DNA of 64,000 nucleotides from Atkinsonella hypoxylon (taxonomy: Eukaryota > Ascomycota > Sordariomycetes > Hypocreales > Clavicipitaceae): assembly GCA_000729835.1 (NCBI GenBank), contig JFHB01000163.1, forward strand, positions 1 through 64,000. The letters run 5' to 3'. Below the pieces are notes generated by a model. That model made no database searches. It was not told where the DNA came from and worked only from the letters and a program-made list of their open reading frames with translations. This document shows, in pieces, positions 1 through 10,617 of this stretch (position 1 is the stretch's first letter; every line of letters begins with the position of its first letter). Made by a program: the position numbers and the translations under genes.

Positions 1-3000
1 TATTTTCTTTATCCTTTTTTAGCCTATAGATAAGCTTATTCTTTAGAACTCTTTAGCCCTTAGGTACTTAGTCTTTCCCTATAAATTTAAAGGTTCTAGC
101 AGCTAATAGCTGCTTAAATTCGCTATAGGTAGCTTCTATCTAATGCTGCTTAGCAGAGCTTTTTAGGGCTTGCTTCTACGTATTAGGAAGTTTATCCTTA
201 TTACTATTAGAAGTAATAGCTGCTTTAGTCCTTGCCTTAAAGCATAGATCCTTAATTAAGGAAAATATGTCTCTATCTAAATCTATAGCATTAGCATCAG
301 CTTTAGCTTCTATAGGTTCTATATTAGCCTAAGGGGCTTCTATAGATATAGGGGCTTTAGGGGCCTCTATAGCTTCTATAGGGTTGCTTAGTAGAAGAGC
401 TTGATTTTCTACAGGTTCTAGTGGATAATTTAGCACATCTAGATAACTAGGATAAGGATACTTAGGAGTATAATTATCTTCTAATTGCTGCTAGTTATCG
501 ATTTCTCCCTCTAAAGGATTATCCACTATAGAACTAATAGGAACCTTAGGGATGCTCTATAAAATAGGACCTATTCCTTCTATAATTTTAATGAAGCTAG
601 TCTTTATAACAGCTTGTTTAGAGGGGATGTATATTAAATATACATTAGAACCTAGCGTAGCTAAAAGTCTACTAGGAATAGTTCTTTTAGCTAGCTTCTG
701 CAACCTAGATCTCTATTCTAATAGGATTAAAACTTCGCAATAGGAGCCTATAGCTCTAATTTTAGAAAAATTAGGCTTATAGGTCTTAGAAGGCTCTAAA
801 TCAGCTAAATATAGCTGTTTAGGACTTAGTAGTTTAGTACTATTCGCAGTAGTATTAACTAAATCCACTATAGCAGGAAGGATGTAAGACTATAGATATA
901 GAGGTAGTTATAACCACTATAGGGTAGCACGCAAACGGTCTAGAAGTACCCTTATAGCTCTCTCTATTAGCCTATTCTGTTTGTAAATATAGAGGCAAGA
1001 GGTGCTAAAGTAAATACCCTTAGAAGATAGTTAACCTTACAACCTAGTATTAATTTCTGTACTACTATTAAAATAAAGGTGTTTAGGGTAGCAGTTATAC
1101 TAGTTTTTTAATTCCTTAAAGAAGCCTTTAATACAGCTATAGAGAGTAGAACCCTCTTTATTAGCTAGATTAAAAGACTACTTATACTGTGATTTTCTAT
1201 TAATTAGAAAAAGAACTAAAGGCCTCTTATTGTGCAGTATAGGCTCTATTTTAACGGTATCTCCCTCTATAATATTTAAACATCTAGGGGGGTTAGGAAT
1301 AGCATGCTTGCTAGGTCTTCTAACAGCTTTAGCTTAGTTGCAAGCTAGGCAGTTAAAATCCTTTTCCTTAATTTTTGTAAAATCAGGAATACCTTTAGTA
1401 ATAAAAGCAGTTTTCTTTAGTAAAGGGAGTCCTATATGCCCTAATCTAACGTGCTAAGTAGCAGCTAATTCTAGGAGCTTCTTATAGGAAGAAGAAGCAG
1501 TAATAGAAGAATTACTACTAGAATTATTATTAGAGCTAGCTTCCTATTGCTCCCTATCTTGCTAGATCTCTTAAGAACTATAGGCCTCGTTTAAGGGATC
1601 TAGACGGCTATTTCCTCTAATATCCAGTAACTTAGGATTTAGACCTTCTAAATCCCTGTTATTAGAAGGAATCTAACTAGGAGCCCGTTTAGGAACTAGG
1701 GCTAATAGCTCTATAGTATCGTTATTGGTATTATCTTCTTTAAAATTAAATAATTCCTCGATTCAGCTATATTCCTCTAGATTAAAACTAGGCTGTTAAG
1801 GGATTTAAACCTCTATAGGATAACTAGCATTATAACTGCTATTATAACTATTGCTAGCTAGAAATCCTATATAAGAGAGATTAGCGTGGTTTTTATACAC
1901 TCTAGGGGTCTCTTGCCCCTTAAGCTGTAGAAAGAAACTATACTTTTTGGGATTTAGAAGCCTACAGCAGCTTCTATTAGCTAGAAATAGCTGATTTCTA
2001 AGGAGAGTGCCCCCTATTAAATAGTGCTTTAGACCACTAATTAGGTTAGTATCTAAACCTGGGCAATATAGAGCATCCTTTAGAGCTAAAGGCCTGTATT
2101 TAGCTGGATTTGTACTAACTAGTACCTAGAATACAGCAGTTCCCTGTCCTTTAGGATAAATAGGACCTCCTCTAGTAGCAATAGGCGCGGTTTTACCCTT
2201 TTTTATAGGCTTAAAAGTCCTAAAAAATGCCTTATTGTTAACTATATAACAGGTAGAACCTATATTGTATAGTAAGGAGTTTTTAATTATTCCGTTAGAG
2301 TAATTAAAAGAAGGGGTATTATTACTAGTAGTACTAGTATCACTAGTAGTAGATTCTGTATCTAAGTCGTAAGAATTATCACTACTAGAACTGCTAGAAT
2401 CATTAGATTCTATAGTATCCTAGTTGCTAGTAGATAGGTTATAACAACCTATAGCAAAAGCAGCTTCTCCATCCTTATTCCTAGAATTTTTGTTACTTCT
2501 TCTTCGGCCCTTCTACTTCTTCTTATTCTTAGAGGCTTTATCTTAATCTTTTTCTTTAGAGGCATTAGAATCGTTAGAATTAGAATTAGAATTCTTCTTC
2601 TGATTAGGAGGATTCTTTCCTTAGTTAGCTTTATTATTATTAGAACTATTAGAATTAGAAGCTTTATAACTAAGAGCCTTAGATATAGAGGAGCTTTTAT
2701 CTCTTTATTCTTCTAATAAGTTAGCTATAAGGAACTGTAAATTCAGCATTTTTACAGATAGACCTTATGCTCTAGCAGCTCTAATAGAATATCGCTGCCT
2801 TTTAGCCTAGCTAGGGAAGGTCTTCTTTAAAGCATTAATATAATAATTTACCTAGTTAATAGGATTAATAGCTACACTATAGAGCTGTAATCTAGCTAGT
2901 AAATTATTAAATTCAGCATTAAAGGCCTCTAAAGATCCCTTATAGTTCAAAAACGATAAGTTGTAATAACTAGCATATAGCGTACTATATTGTATTTCAG

Positions 3001-3778
3001 CACTCTACAAATACTGCCTAACTAAAACGTTATAGGTATCTACAGGGGACTTATGCTAGCTTATAGCAGCTTAAGGTCTAGATTAGCAACTATCTCTTAT
3101 AATTATAAGGATAATAGCTTGTTCTAAATCTACTAAAGTACTAGCTATACTAGGATTATTAATAAATTAAGGGAATCCTAGTGCCCTAAATTAAATAGTT
3201 AAAGCTTACTTCTACTGTTTAAAATTTTTAGGGCCTTTTAGCTTAGCAGCCTCTAGAATAGAGTAGACCTTCTTATTTAACTCTTTTATAGTGCCTTCAT
3301 TAAAAGTAGGCAGAAAAGTAGCACTATTAGAGGAACTAGAAGGTTTAGGGACTTTAAAAGAGACTTTAGAAGTCTTAGAAGTAATAGGATCTGCTTTAGG
3401 AGACCCTATAGAGAGATTACCTATAGATGTAATTATAGTATTTAATTTACTTAGTAAATCAGCTATATTACCTTTATTTTAGCTTTGTTTTGCTTTACTA
3501 TGCCTAATAAATCTATTTAGGGTCTCTTGTTGCTTATCCATTTAAGCTTTTAGGTTAGCTTGTATATTATAGACTTACACTACTCTTTTAGAAGCTAATC
3601 TAGCTTCTTTTAGAGCCTTCTCAGCTATATAATCTTCTTTATTAGAAGAGGAATCTACTAGCTAAGGGGGGGACCTTACTGGACTAGGAAAGCTAGTAGC
3701 AGCTGTAGCTAGTGTACTAGAACTACTACCCCGTTTAGGGCTTATGCTCTTTCCTTTGCCTGTTCCTTTTAGTGCCAT
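1..3778 (-). pseudogene. copia gag-pol pseudogene of C1 (gag, protease, integrase, linker)
   Basis: RIP-damaged gag-pol reading frame of a Ty1/copia element; when intact it would encode capsid, aspartic protease and integrase, then RT-RNase H. The start is the CAT at 3776-3778, and this is the only copy in the window that still has ATG: C2, C3 and C4 read ATA. The protease site near 2266 reads Asn-Ile-Gly-Ser-Thr where Asp is expected. The integrase zinc-binding region lies near 1350-1450 and the end of the integrase core near 950. The frame is broken by many TAG/TAA codons at positions that are Trp or Gln in the family. About residues 1-1255 of the roughly 1,777 in C4 are covered, cut by the window edge. 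It cannot be functional. Confidence 0.9.
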
Positions 3779-4737
3779 TTTAAGGGTTTAAAAAGTAGCT
3801 AATTTAACGCTCTTTTATAGCTAATTATAGCTAAATTACAGTAGAAATAGTAGTAAATAACAGTAATAACTTCTACTAGATATCAATAGATTGCTCTATT
3901 ATAGGCCTAGAAGTGCCCTATATCTTCAGAAATTATACTGAGATTTTTCTCTAATTTCTTTTGTAACAGGTATAATAGGCTCTAAAAGCTGCGTTATATT
4001 GCAATCTGTATGCACATACAATTTGTATAGCAGACTAGATTAACAAGCGGTTGTAAGGGGCACAAAATACAGGTCCTAGCTATTTTTAGCCAAAAAATTT
4101 AGGAGATTCTTCTCCAATTAGGTTCTAATAAATCAGTAGGGACCTAGGCACAGCTAATTTAGGGATATCTAGCTAATTCCTACTTTAAAATCCTAACTAG
4201 TAGGATTACTATATAAATTAATTCTGCGACTGAAAACACAGGAATATCTACAACAAGAGCTGTTAAGCGTGCACTACAAATTGTAGTATAGCCACTAACA
4301 GAGGTGCATAGAGTGCACAATATACAAGATAACAGCATAATAACAAGCGATGCAGTGCAGCGCTAAGCTTATTTCTTAATGGAAATAATTAATTAAGCAG
4401 TGCCTAATAAAACGATTTGCAGTGCAAATATAATATATGCAGATATATATATTTTGATGTTGCACAACAATAGAACCTAGCTATTAAGAATAGCTTTAAA
4501 AGTGTGTATGCATAGGGTGCATAGAGTGCAGGAGGTATAGGGTGGGCAGAATAAAAACACTAGTATAGTAGCTGGCGATGTATATGCAGTAGGTATTAAT
4601 AGCTTCCAGCAAGCTACTAATAGCAGCAATAGCTGCTAGCGCAGGTCTTAATATAGCTTCTAGTAGGTAATACAGTACACAATAGTAGATTTTCAGCGGG
4701 CTAACAGCTTGCAGATAGGTCTTCTAGGCTTATAACC
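3779..4737 (-). other. copia 5' leader of C1 with primer binding site
   Basis: About 960 bases between the gag start and the 5' LTR, with no reading frame I can support. The base next to the LTR (4737 downward) begins the primer site, the complement of CTTCTAGGCTTATAACC, a mutated form of the site kept better in C2 and C4. The leader holds two copies of a short motif, GGTGCATAGAGTGCA, at about 4303-4317 and 4516-4530, and a small palindrome CTACAAATTGTAG near 4274. The same arrangement occurs in the other copies. A role in RNA dimerisation or packaging is only a guess. Confidence 0.7.
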
Positions 4738-5443
4738 TATTGAAAATAATAGGGATTATAGGACTAGATATCTAAGAGGGTAGTGGTCTCTTAGATTTAG
4801 CACCTGTAATTGCTCCTAGCAATTATCACGTAGTGGAAGCAGCAGCGGCCTAAATTAAGCTGTAGTGTATAGTATAGATTACGTAGAGGCAATAGATAAC
4901 TGTAATAGTAGTATCTTTATATTGAGAGCGCTGTAACAAACTTAGTAAGGGTAGGATCTTAAATCTTTCTAGTCCCTTATAGACCTATTAACTATATCGG
5001 CAGGCTATAGTTGCTAGAAGGGGCTTATAGGCTACTTTATAATTTCCGCAAAAAGATTTACTATATAAAAACAAAAAAATTAACTTATAGCTATACAAAT
5101 AAGACGCCTACGTGCACAATTTAACAAATTCCACTAATAACAAGCAACTCTTATAAGCAACTCTATCTAACAATTATACCATTAGATAGCCCTAATTCTT
5201 AGCTTTTGAATAGTATACTTCTTAAATTTCTACTATTGCTAGTTGTAGAGAAAATTGCTGTTAAAGTTAACTATAGGTTAGGCAACTTTGCCTTAGTCGA
5301 ATCTAGATGTTTCGTATCTAGTAACAGCGATATCTCTACCAAAAATCAACGTAACAAGACCTAGTTAGGGTCACGTGATAGAGTAACTAATAGGCAACTA
5401 GCAAGCATAAAAATAGGCTATACAGGGTAGCTTATTTTTAACA
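4738..5443 (-). repeat. copia 5' LTR of C1
   Basis: 706-base long terminal repeat, nearly the same as the LTRs at 19202, 26319, 44912, 52053, 55794 and 62945. In element orientation it begins TGTTAAAAATAAGC and ends TATTTTCAATA, the last CA having become TA. It holds the three conserved inverted repeats described under the LTR of C4. The outer edge abuts gypsy RT-RNase H sequence at 5444. Confidence 0.93.
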
Positions 5444-7880
5444 GTTATAGCAAAAAGGGAGATACACCTAGATCTAGAGAAGATTGCAGCTATCTAGAAG
5501 TAGCAAGCTTCTACTAGGTTGTAAGAGGTATAAAGCTTCCTTAGATTTATAAACTTCTACTGCAACTTTATATTAGATTTCTTAAATATTATAGGGCCTT
5601 TAGTTAACTTAATAAAGAAGGGAGTTCTATTCTAGTAGATAGAGAAATATAAGAGGTTATTTATAAGGCTTAAGGAGGCCTTTACTTTATACCTAGTCTT
5701 AGCTTAGTAGAACCCTAAGAAGAATACAGTAGTAGAGGCTAATTACTTAAGAGAGGCCCTTAGTAGCTGTTTATTCTAATATAATAAAGCTAGTGTGCTG
5801 CAGCCTATAGTATACTATTTAGCTAGGTTATCTCTAGCTTAATGTAACTATACTATTTACAATAAGGAACTCTTAGCAATAATATCTTACTTTAAAGCCT
5901 AAGTAGTAGAGTTATAAGGAGTAGTATATCCCTTTATAATCCTTATAGACTATAAGAATCTAGAATACTTTATATCTCTATAAGAGATCTTTAAGCGTTA
6001 GGCTAGGTAGATAGAGCTTCTCTCCCTCTTTAACTACTACCTATAATACTGCTTAGAGCTATAAGTAGAGTAACTAAATACATTATTATAATAAGAGTAG
6101 AATTAAGATAGAGTAACGCTATAGATAGGCTAGGTCCTCTAGCCTCTCTCTATTAGCTGCCTTAGCACTCTCTATAGAGATAAGGAGAAGAAGGAGGTTA
6201 TAGAGAATATTAGAGTAGAAATAGCTAGTAAAGTAACGCTAGAAAGTTAACTAGCTGTAGCTTTATAGATGCTAGCTAGAATAATACTATTCCTAAATAA
6301 ACACTTATAGAGCCTATAGAACTAAGGAGTGTAAAAAGACTTAGTATACTTAATAAGGTTAAATACAATCTAGAAAGAAAAAAAAAGGTTTCTATTAAAG
6401 GTAAAAATATAAGAATAGATTGTAAACTATATCCTTAATATATAAGAGGCACTAGTTTACTAAAGCTACCTTTAGGTCCTTAAGTATAAGCTATTAACTA
6501 CTATACTAATATATAGAATATATAAGTTGCTAATGTTAGGCTACCTAGAATAAAATACTACGTTTTAGGCATTAATATATAACTATTACTAGAATAGGCT
6601 GTTCTAAGATATTGCTTAATATATTTAAAACTACTACTATTATAGCAGCTAAAAGAGCAAGAGGTTGCAGTAAGGTCTCTTGCAACCTATTCTAGCGCTA
6701 AATAGGTATTAGTTATAGATCTCTATAGATTTTATAATAGATTTACTAGCGCTAAACTAGGCTGCGCTCTTTTACTTAATAGTTATTACTAATTAACTTT
6801 TAAAGTATATATAGTTAAAGGCAATAACCTCTATAGAGATAGAGAAATATACCTAGCAGTTTAAGTATTATTAGTAGTAGTTTTATAGGTTTCTAAAATA
6901 AATTATCTCTAACTATAGTTTAGATTAGTTAAGTACCTTTTAGACTACTCTTTATTGCCTTATTAGAATTAAATAATTACTATCTATATTCTATTACCTA
7001 TAGATAAACAGCAGAATAGAGAGAGTTAATTAAAAAGTATAAGTAATTCTATAAGTTATAGTTACTTTTTTACAGTTTAACTAACCTAAATATCTCTCTA
7101 TATATTAGCTAGCTATTAACAATAGAAATTCCTTAGTAACTAGTATAAGTTTAAACTAAGCAATATATAGGTATAATATAGACTTTATCTAAAAGCTTAT
7201 AGATAAAGGGAAGTTCTAAGTCTTATATAAAGGGTAAGCCTTAGTGTTTCTTAAATAGCTATAAAAAAGTATAAATATTGCCTAAGCTGCAATTAACTTT
7301 ATCTAGTAGAAGCAGTAAGAGCAGTTAAATAGAAGCTATAAGCTAGTAAAATAGTATAAGGTAAAGAACTTAGTTTAGCTAATACTCTATTATATTAAAA
7401 TAAACTACTTAAGTTAGAAGCTTAATTAAGTTATAGTAAAGTATATAGTTATAGATATACTAATACCTTTAACTATAAAGTTAAATATTCTACTAGGAAT
7501 TTACTTAGTCTTTTATATTAACCTTATTAAGTAAGCAGCAATAAACCTCTTACCTTTCTAGTAGCTAGCTAACTTAAGGCCTAGTTTTAAGCTAACTATA
7601 ATAAATACTAATCTATCTCTTAAGGAATATAGAGTAAAGGAAATTCTAGCTACTAAAAACGCCTTAGGCTAAGGGAGACACTATTAAGTGCTTATTAAGT
7701 AGGTAGAATTTATTTAGTTTATATAGAAACTACTAAAAAACTTTCTTAATATAGAGGCACTAAATTAATTTAAGTTATAGTAAAAGAACGCTTAATTTAA
7801 TAATAAACTTAATAAAGGTATAGTAAAATTTTATATAGACTTTAATAATAGCTTAATTACCTTTAACTAAAAACAAAAGA
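5444..7880 (+). pseudogene. gypsy pol pseudogene of G1 (RT end, RNase H, integrase, chromodomain)
   Basis: Remains of a Ty3/gypsy polyprotein. At 5538-5685 the frame reads like the connection between RT and RNase H (FINFYCN..., then KKGVLF followed by stops where Trp is usual). At 5735-5970 it reads like RNase H with a KELLAI box and IDYKNLEYF, close to the LTDHKNLEYF of the family. The integrase zinc-binding and core regions follow at about 6540-7560. At 7625-7790 it reads EYRVKEILATKNALG, then VLIK.VEF, a chromodomain, which places the element among chromoviruses; such domains bind methylated histone H3 and steer integration to heterochromatin. Numerous TAG/TAA stops make it inactive. The end is approximate because the true stop cannot be told from a mutated Gln or Trp codon. 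Confidence 0.85.
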
Positions 7881-10294
7881 AAATAAACTCCTCTTTATAG
7901 AGGCCTATATAACTATAAAAAAAAAAAATAAAATAAAATAAAAGAAATTTCTTAGTAAGTAGTAAGAGAGCATTAGTGCTTATAGTATAAAGGTATAACT
8001 ACCTAGAAGGCGCTCTATTGCTCTTTAAGCAGTTATAGAATAGAAGCTAAAGGAACTATATAGTGTTTCTAGAGTAGCGTAAAAGCAGAAGCTAGAATAG
8101 TAGTACTAGTAGAAAGTATAAGGGTTAAAGTAGGTAAGAATATAACTAGTGCTTTAGATTAAGGCTTTACTCTAGTAGGTATAAGTAAGAATATAATATC
8201 TTAAATAGCTTAGTGCTTTAGGTATAAAGGTATAGTTCTAAGAGAAGAGAAGATAGAGAAGAAGAAGGCTAAAGAGGTAGTAGGCTAGATTAGAGTTATA
8301 TACTCTAGAAATATAGATAGTAATTAGTGCTATAAGTAGTTTAAGCTTTTAAGCTCTACCTAAAGGTAGATATATTCTTAGTATATTACCTTAAGGTTAT
8401 TCTATAAAGGTAAAGGAACAATATATAGTAGTAAAGAAGCCTTATATAGCAGTAAAGAGGCAGTAGTAGTAAAGGTTAGCAGTATATAATAAGGTATAGG
8501 TATAGATAGAGGCAATAATAAAGGTATAGTAATAGCAGCAGTAGTAGTAAGTATAAAAGAGAATAAAAAGTTATTATTAATATCTATAGAGATATACTTA
8601 TACTTATTAGGGTTAAACTTATTGTTCTTTAGAACAATAAAGGCTATAGTGCTCTTATAGATTATAAAAGAAGAGAGAGTAAGTATAAAAAGGCTACTAG
8701 CTTAAGTTATATAATAAAGAGAAAAAGAGAGTGCAACCTCCTCTTCTATATAATTAGTAGTAAGTATATCCTTAAGAATAGTATTATAGTAATTATATAT
8801 ATTTAAGAACTTATAGGTAAAAATAGTTTAGTAGGTAGGCTAGCTAGAGTAAGAGAGAATTAATATAAACTTAACTATAAAACCTTAGTTAGTAAGTTTC
8901 TATATTTTAGTAAAGTAACGCTATAAGTAAGAATGCTTAGTAAAGAGGCTTAGATTCTAGATGTAGCCTCTATACCTCTATATATATAGTTAATATCCTT
9001 TTCTTTAGCTAGAACAATAGTTATATAAGCTCTTCTTATAAAGGTTATTATAATATAGTATATAAATATCTTTAAGGATATTACTATTAAATAACTTTAA
9101 GTTATTTAAGTCCCCTTATATAAAGAAACTATAGATATAGCAGCAGTAAAGAACTAATAGCACTATAGAAGCAGGAGCAGTAAAGGCATTAGCGCTAGCA
9201 ATATAACCGCTAAAGTTCTAAATATACTTCTAGTTAGTAAAAGAATAAGCTATATATAAGTAAAGGGGCAGTATACTTTAGGCTAATAAAACAATATTTT
9301 GCGATTTTAATTAGTAGGCTATTAGCAGTTAAATAAATTCTATTTAAATATATTAAAAAGAGGTCCTTTTATATTAAAAGAAGCAGCAGCAGCTATATAG
9401 TAAAGTAAGGAATTTTAGGAAACTACAATAGAATTATTTAGTTATAATATAGAGGTAAGATAAGATATAAAGGAGAAAGGAAAAGATAAAGGAGAGAAAA
9501 AAGAAATTGTTTATTTTTATATTAAAAATAGCTAAGGGCTAGTTATTAGTTTATTGCATGCTAAAGGGATAACAACAATAATAACTATTTGCAACCTACT
9601 AGCTATTAGTTTATTGCGCACTAAGAGAATAGCACTAATAACAACTGTTTACGCTTTACACCCTTAATAACACCCCTTATATATAGATAGGTTGCGTGCA
9701 TTTAACAACTGTTTATAACAGTAATAAGAATAAGAGAGAGGGAGTACCTCCTAGTTAACAAAAGGGATTATTATATAATAATTGCTTAGAATATAAAGAG
9801 ACCTAAGGATATAGGCAGTTTACGCGCTAGCAACACTAGCATTACAGCTAGCGCCTATATAATATATAAATAATTAATAGCTGCGTATAGAGAGCTGTAA
9901 GGTAGAGGGGGGCAGGGGGGTTAATAGACCCTAGAAGGGTACAATTAAGCAGAGAGGGGCGTAATTAACCTATTATAGCGTAACTAATAGGTTAGTTAGT
10001 AGAGTAATTAACAGCTATTACTAAGGTGCTATAGGCAATTAGAAGGGAGGTAGAGCAAACGTCTGTTTATATATTAGCCTTATAACACTACACTAACAAT
10101 AAACAGTGCGTTAGTGCAGTAATAGAACAGCTAGAGCGAAGCGCTTAGGGATAAACGTTATACCTCTATTTTTTTATAAGTAAACAATAGAGAAAATATA
10201 AAGAGAGAGTAGATAGAGAGTTAGCTGCTATCTATAGTACTTACTATAGACGTTAAAAGGGAGTGTTATAGGGCCTAAAAGGAGAAGAAGAGTA
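7881..10294 (+). other. 3' tail of G1 between chromodomain and LTR, no recognised gene
   Basis: About 2.4 kb of AT-rich sequence rich in TAG, TATAG and short AGTAGTAG runs. An A-rich stretch lies at about 7916-7944. The first 1.2 kb recurs in G2 at 18770-19201 until C2 interrupts it. I see no reading frame on either strand that resembles a known protein. The last 18 bases, 10277-10294 (AAAAGGAGAAGAAGAG core), form the polypurine tract expected before a 3' LTR, used to prime plus-strand DNA synthesis. Confidence 0.6.
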
Positions 10295-10617
10295 TATTAT
10301 AGACTTAAGCCTTAAGCTTAGGTCTTTTAGTAGAGAGAGAACAGCAGAAGAGAGATAGAGATCTATATAGGTAAAGGGATAGAAGTAAGCTGCATTTATC
10401 TAGGGGTTATCTAAACTTTACTAGGCCCTAAAGAGAGAACCTTAGCTATAAAGTATATACTAAAAGGGGCTCCTAAGGGGATAGACCTACTTCTAAATAT
10501 ATAGTACAGGGGCATAGGGAGGCTTCTAGTTCCTTCTCTCTTCCTCCTTTCCTCCCTATAATTATAGTTCTCATTATAGACGCTAGTTAGCAGCAGCCAC
10601 TAGGTCAGTCCATTACA
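10295..10617 (+). repeat. gypsy 3' LTR of G1
   Basis: 323-base repeat matching the 5' LTR of G2 at 13370-13692, also 323 bases. The inner (left) end is mutated to TATTATAGACTTAAG, where the G2 copy keeps TGTTATGGACTCGAG. The outer (right) end keeps CAGTCCATTACA, where G2 has TAGTTTATTATA. So the ends facing neighbouring sequence are spared and the inward ends are mutated. Confidence 0.93.

Larger units (their letters stand above)
1..5443 (-). mobile_element. Ty1/copia retrotransposon C1, partial (left end outside window)
   Basis: Minus-strand copy of the copia family that recurs at 19202-27017, 44912-52747 and 55794-63642. Reading down in coordinates it holds 5' LTR, primer site, leader, gag, protease, integrase and the integrase-RT linker. 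The window starts before reverse transcriptase and RNase H, so these and the 3' LTR lie outside. At 5444 the sequence passes straight into gypsy element G1 in the middle of its RT-RNase H region, showing insertion of C1 into G1. The flanking GTTAT at 5444-5448 is one half of the expected target duplication; the other half is out of view. Strong similarity to the other copies supports the family assignment; element limits on the right come from the TG..CA LTR ends. Confidence 0.93.
5444..10617 (+). mobile_element. Ty3/gypsy chromovirus G1, 3' part
   Basis: Plus-strand gypsy element whose 5' part lies outside the window, beyond the inserted copia C1. It parallels G2 from position 16271 onward. 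In order it holds the end of RT, RNase H, integrase, chromodomain, a 2.4 kb tail without recognised coding, a purine-rich tract and the 3' LTR. The right flank, ATAGC at 10618, continues as copia gag sequence (C5), so G1 was inserted in C5. Adding the 5' part of G2 gives a full length of about 8.1 kb. Confidence 0.9.

Noticed and set aside
552..743. 63-codon plus-strand frame, also seen at 13020-13211, 22146-22337 and 49615-49806
   Set aside because: It lies antisense to the integrase C-terminal part of copia in every case. It is the shadow of that coding sequence and has no independent support.
3291..3482. 63-66-codon frames at this place and at 24882-25079, 46873-47073 and 61493-61690
   Set aside because: Those on the strand opposite to gag are shadows of the gag reading frame. 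They recur only because the element recurs.
7916..7944. A-rich run as a LINE poly(A) tail
   Set aside because: No LINE ORF precedes it and it lies inside gypsy G after the chromodomain; it is low-complexity sequence.
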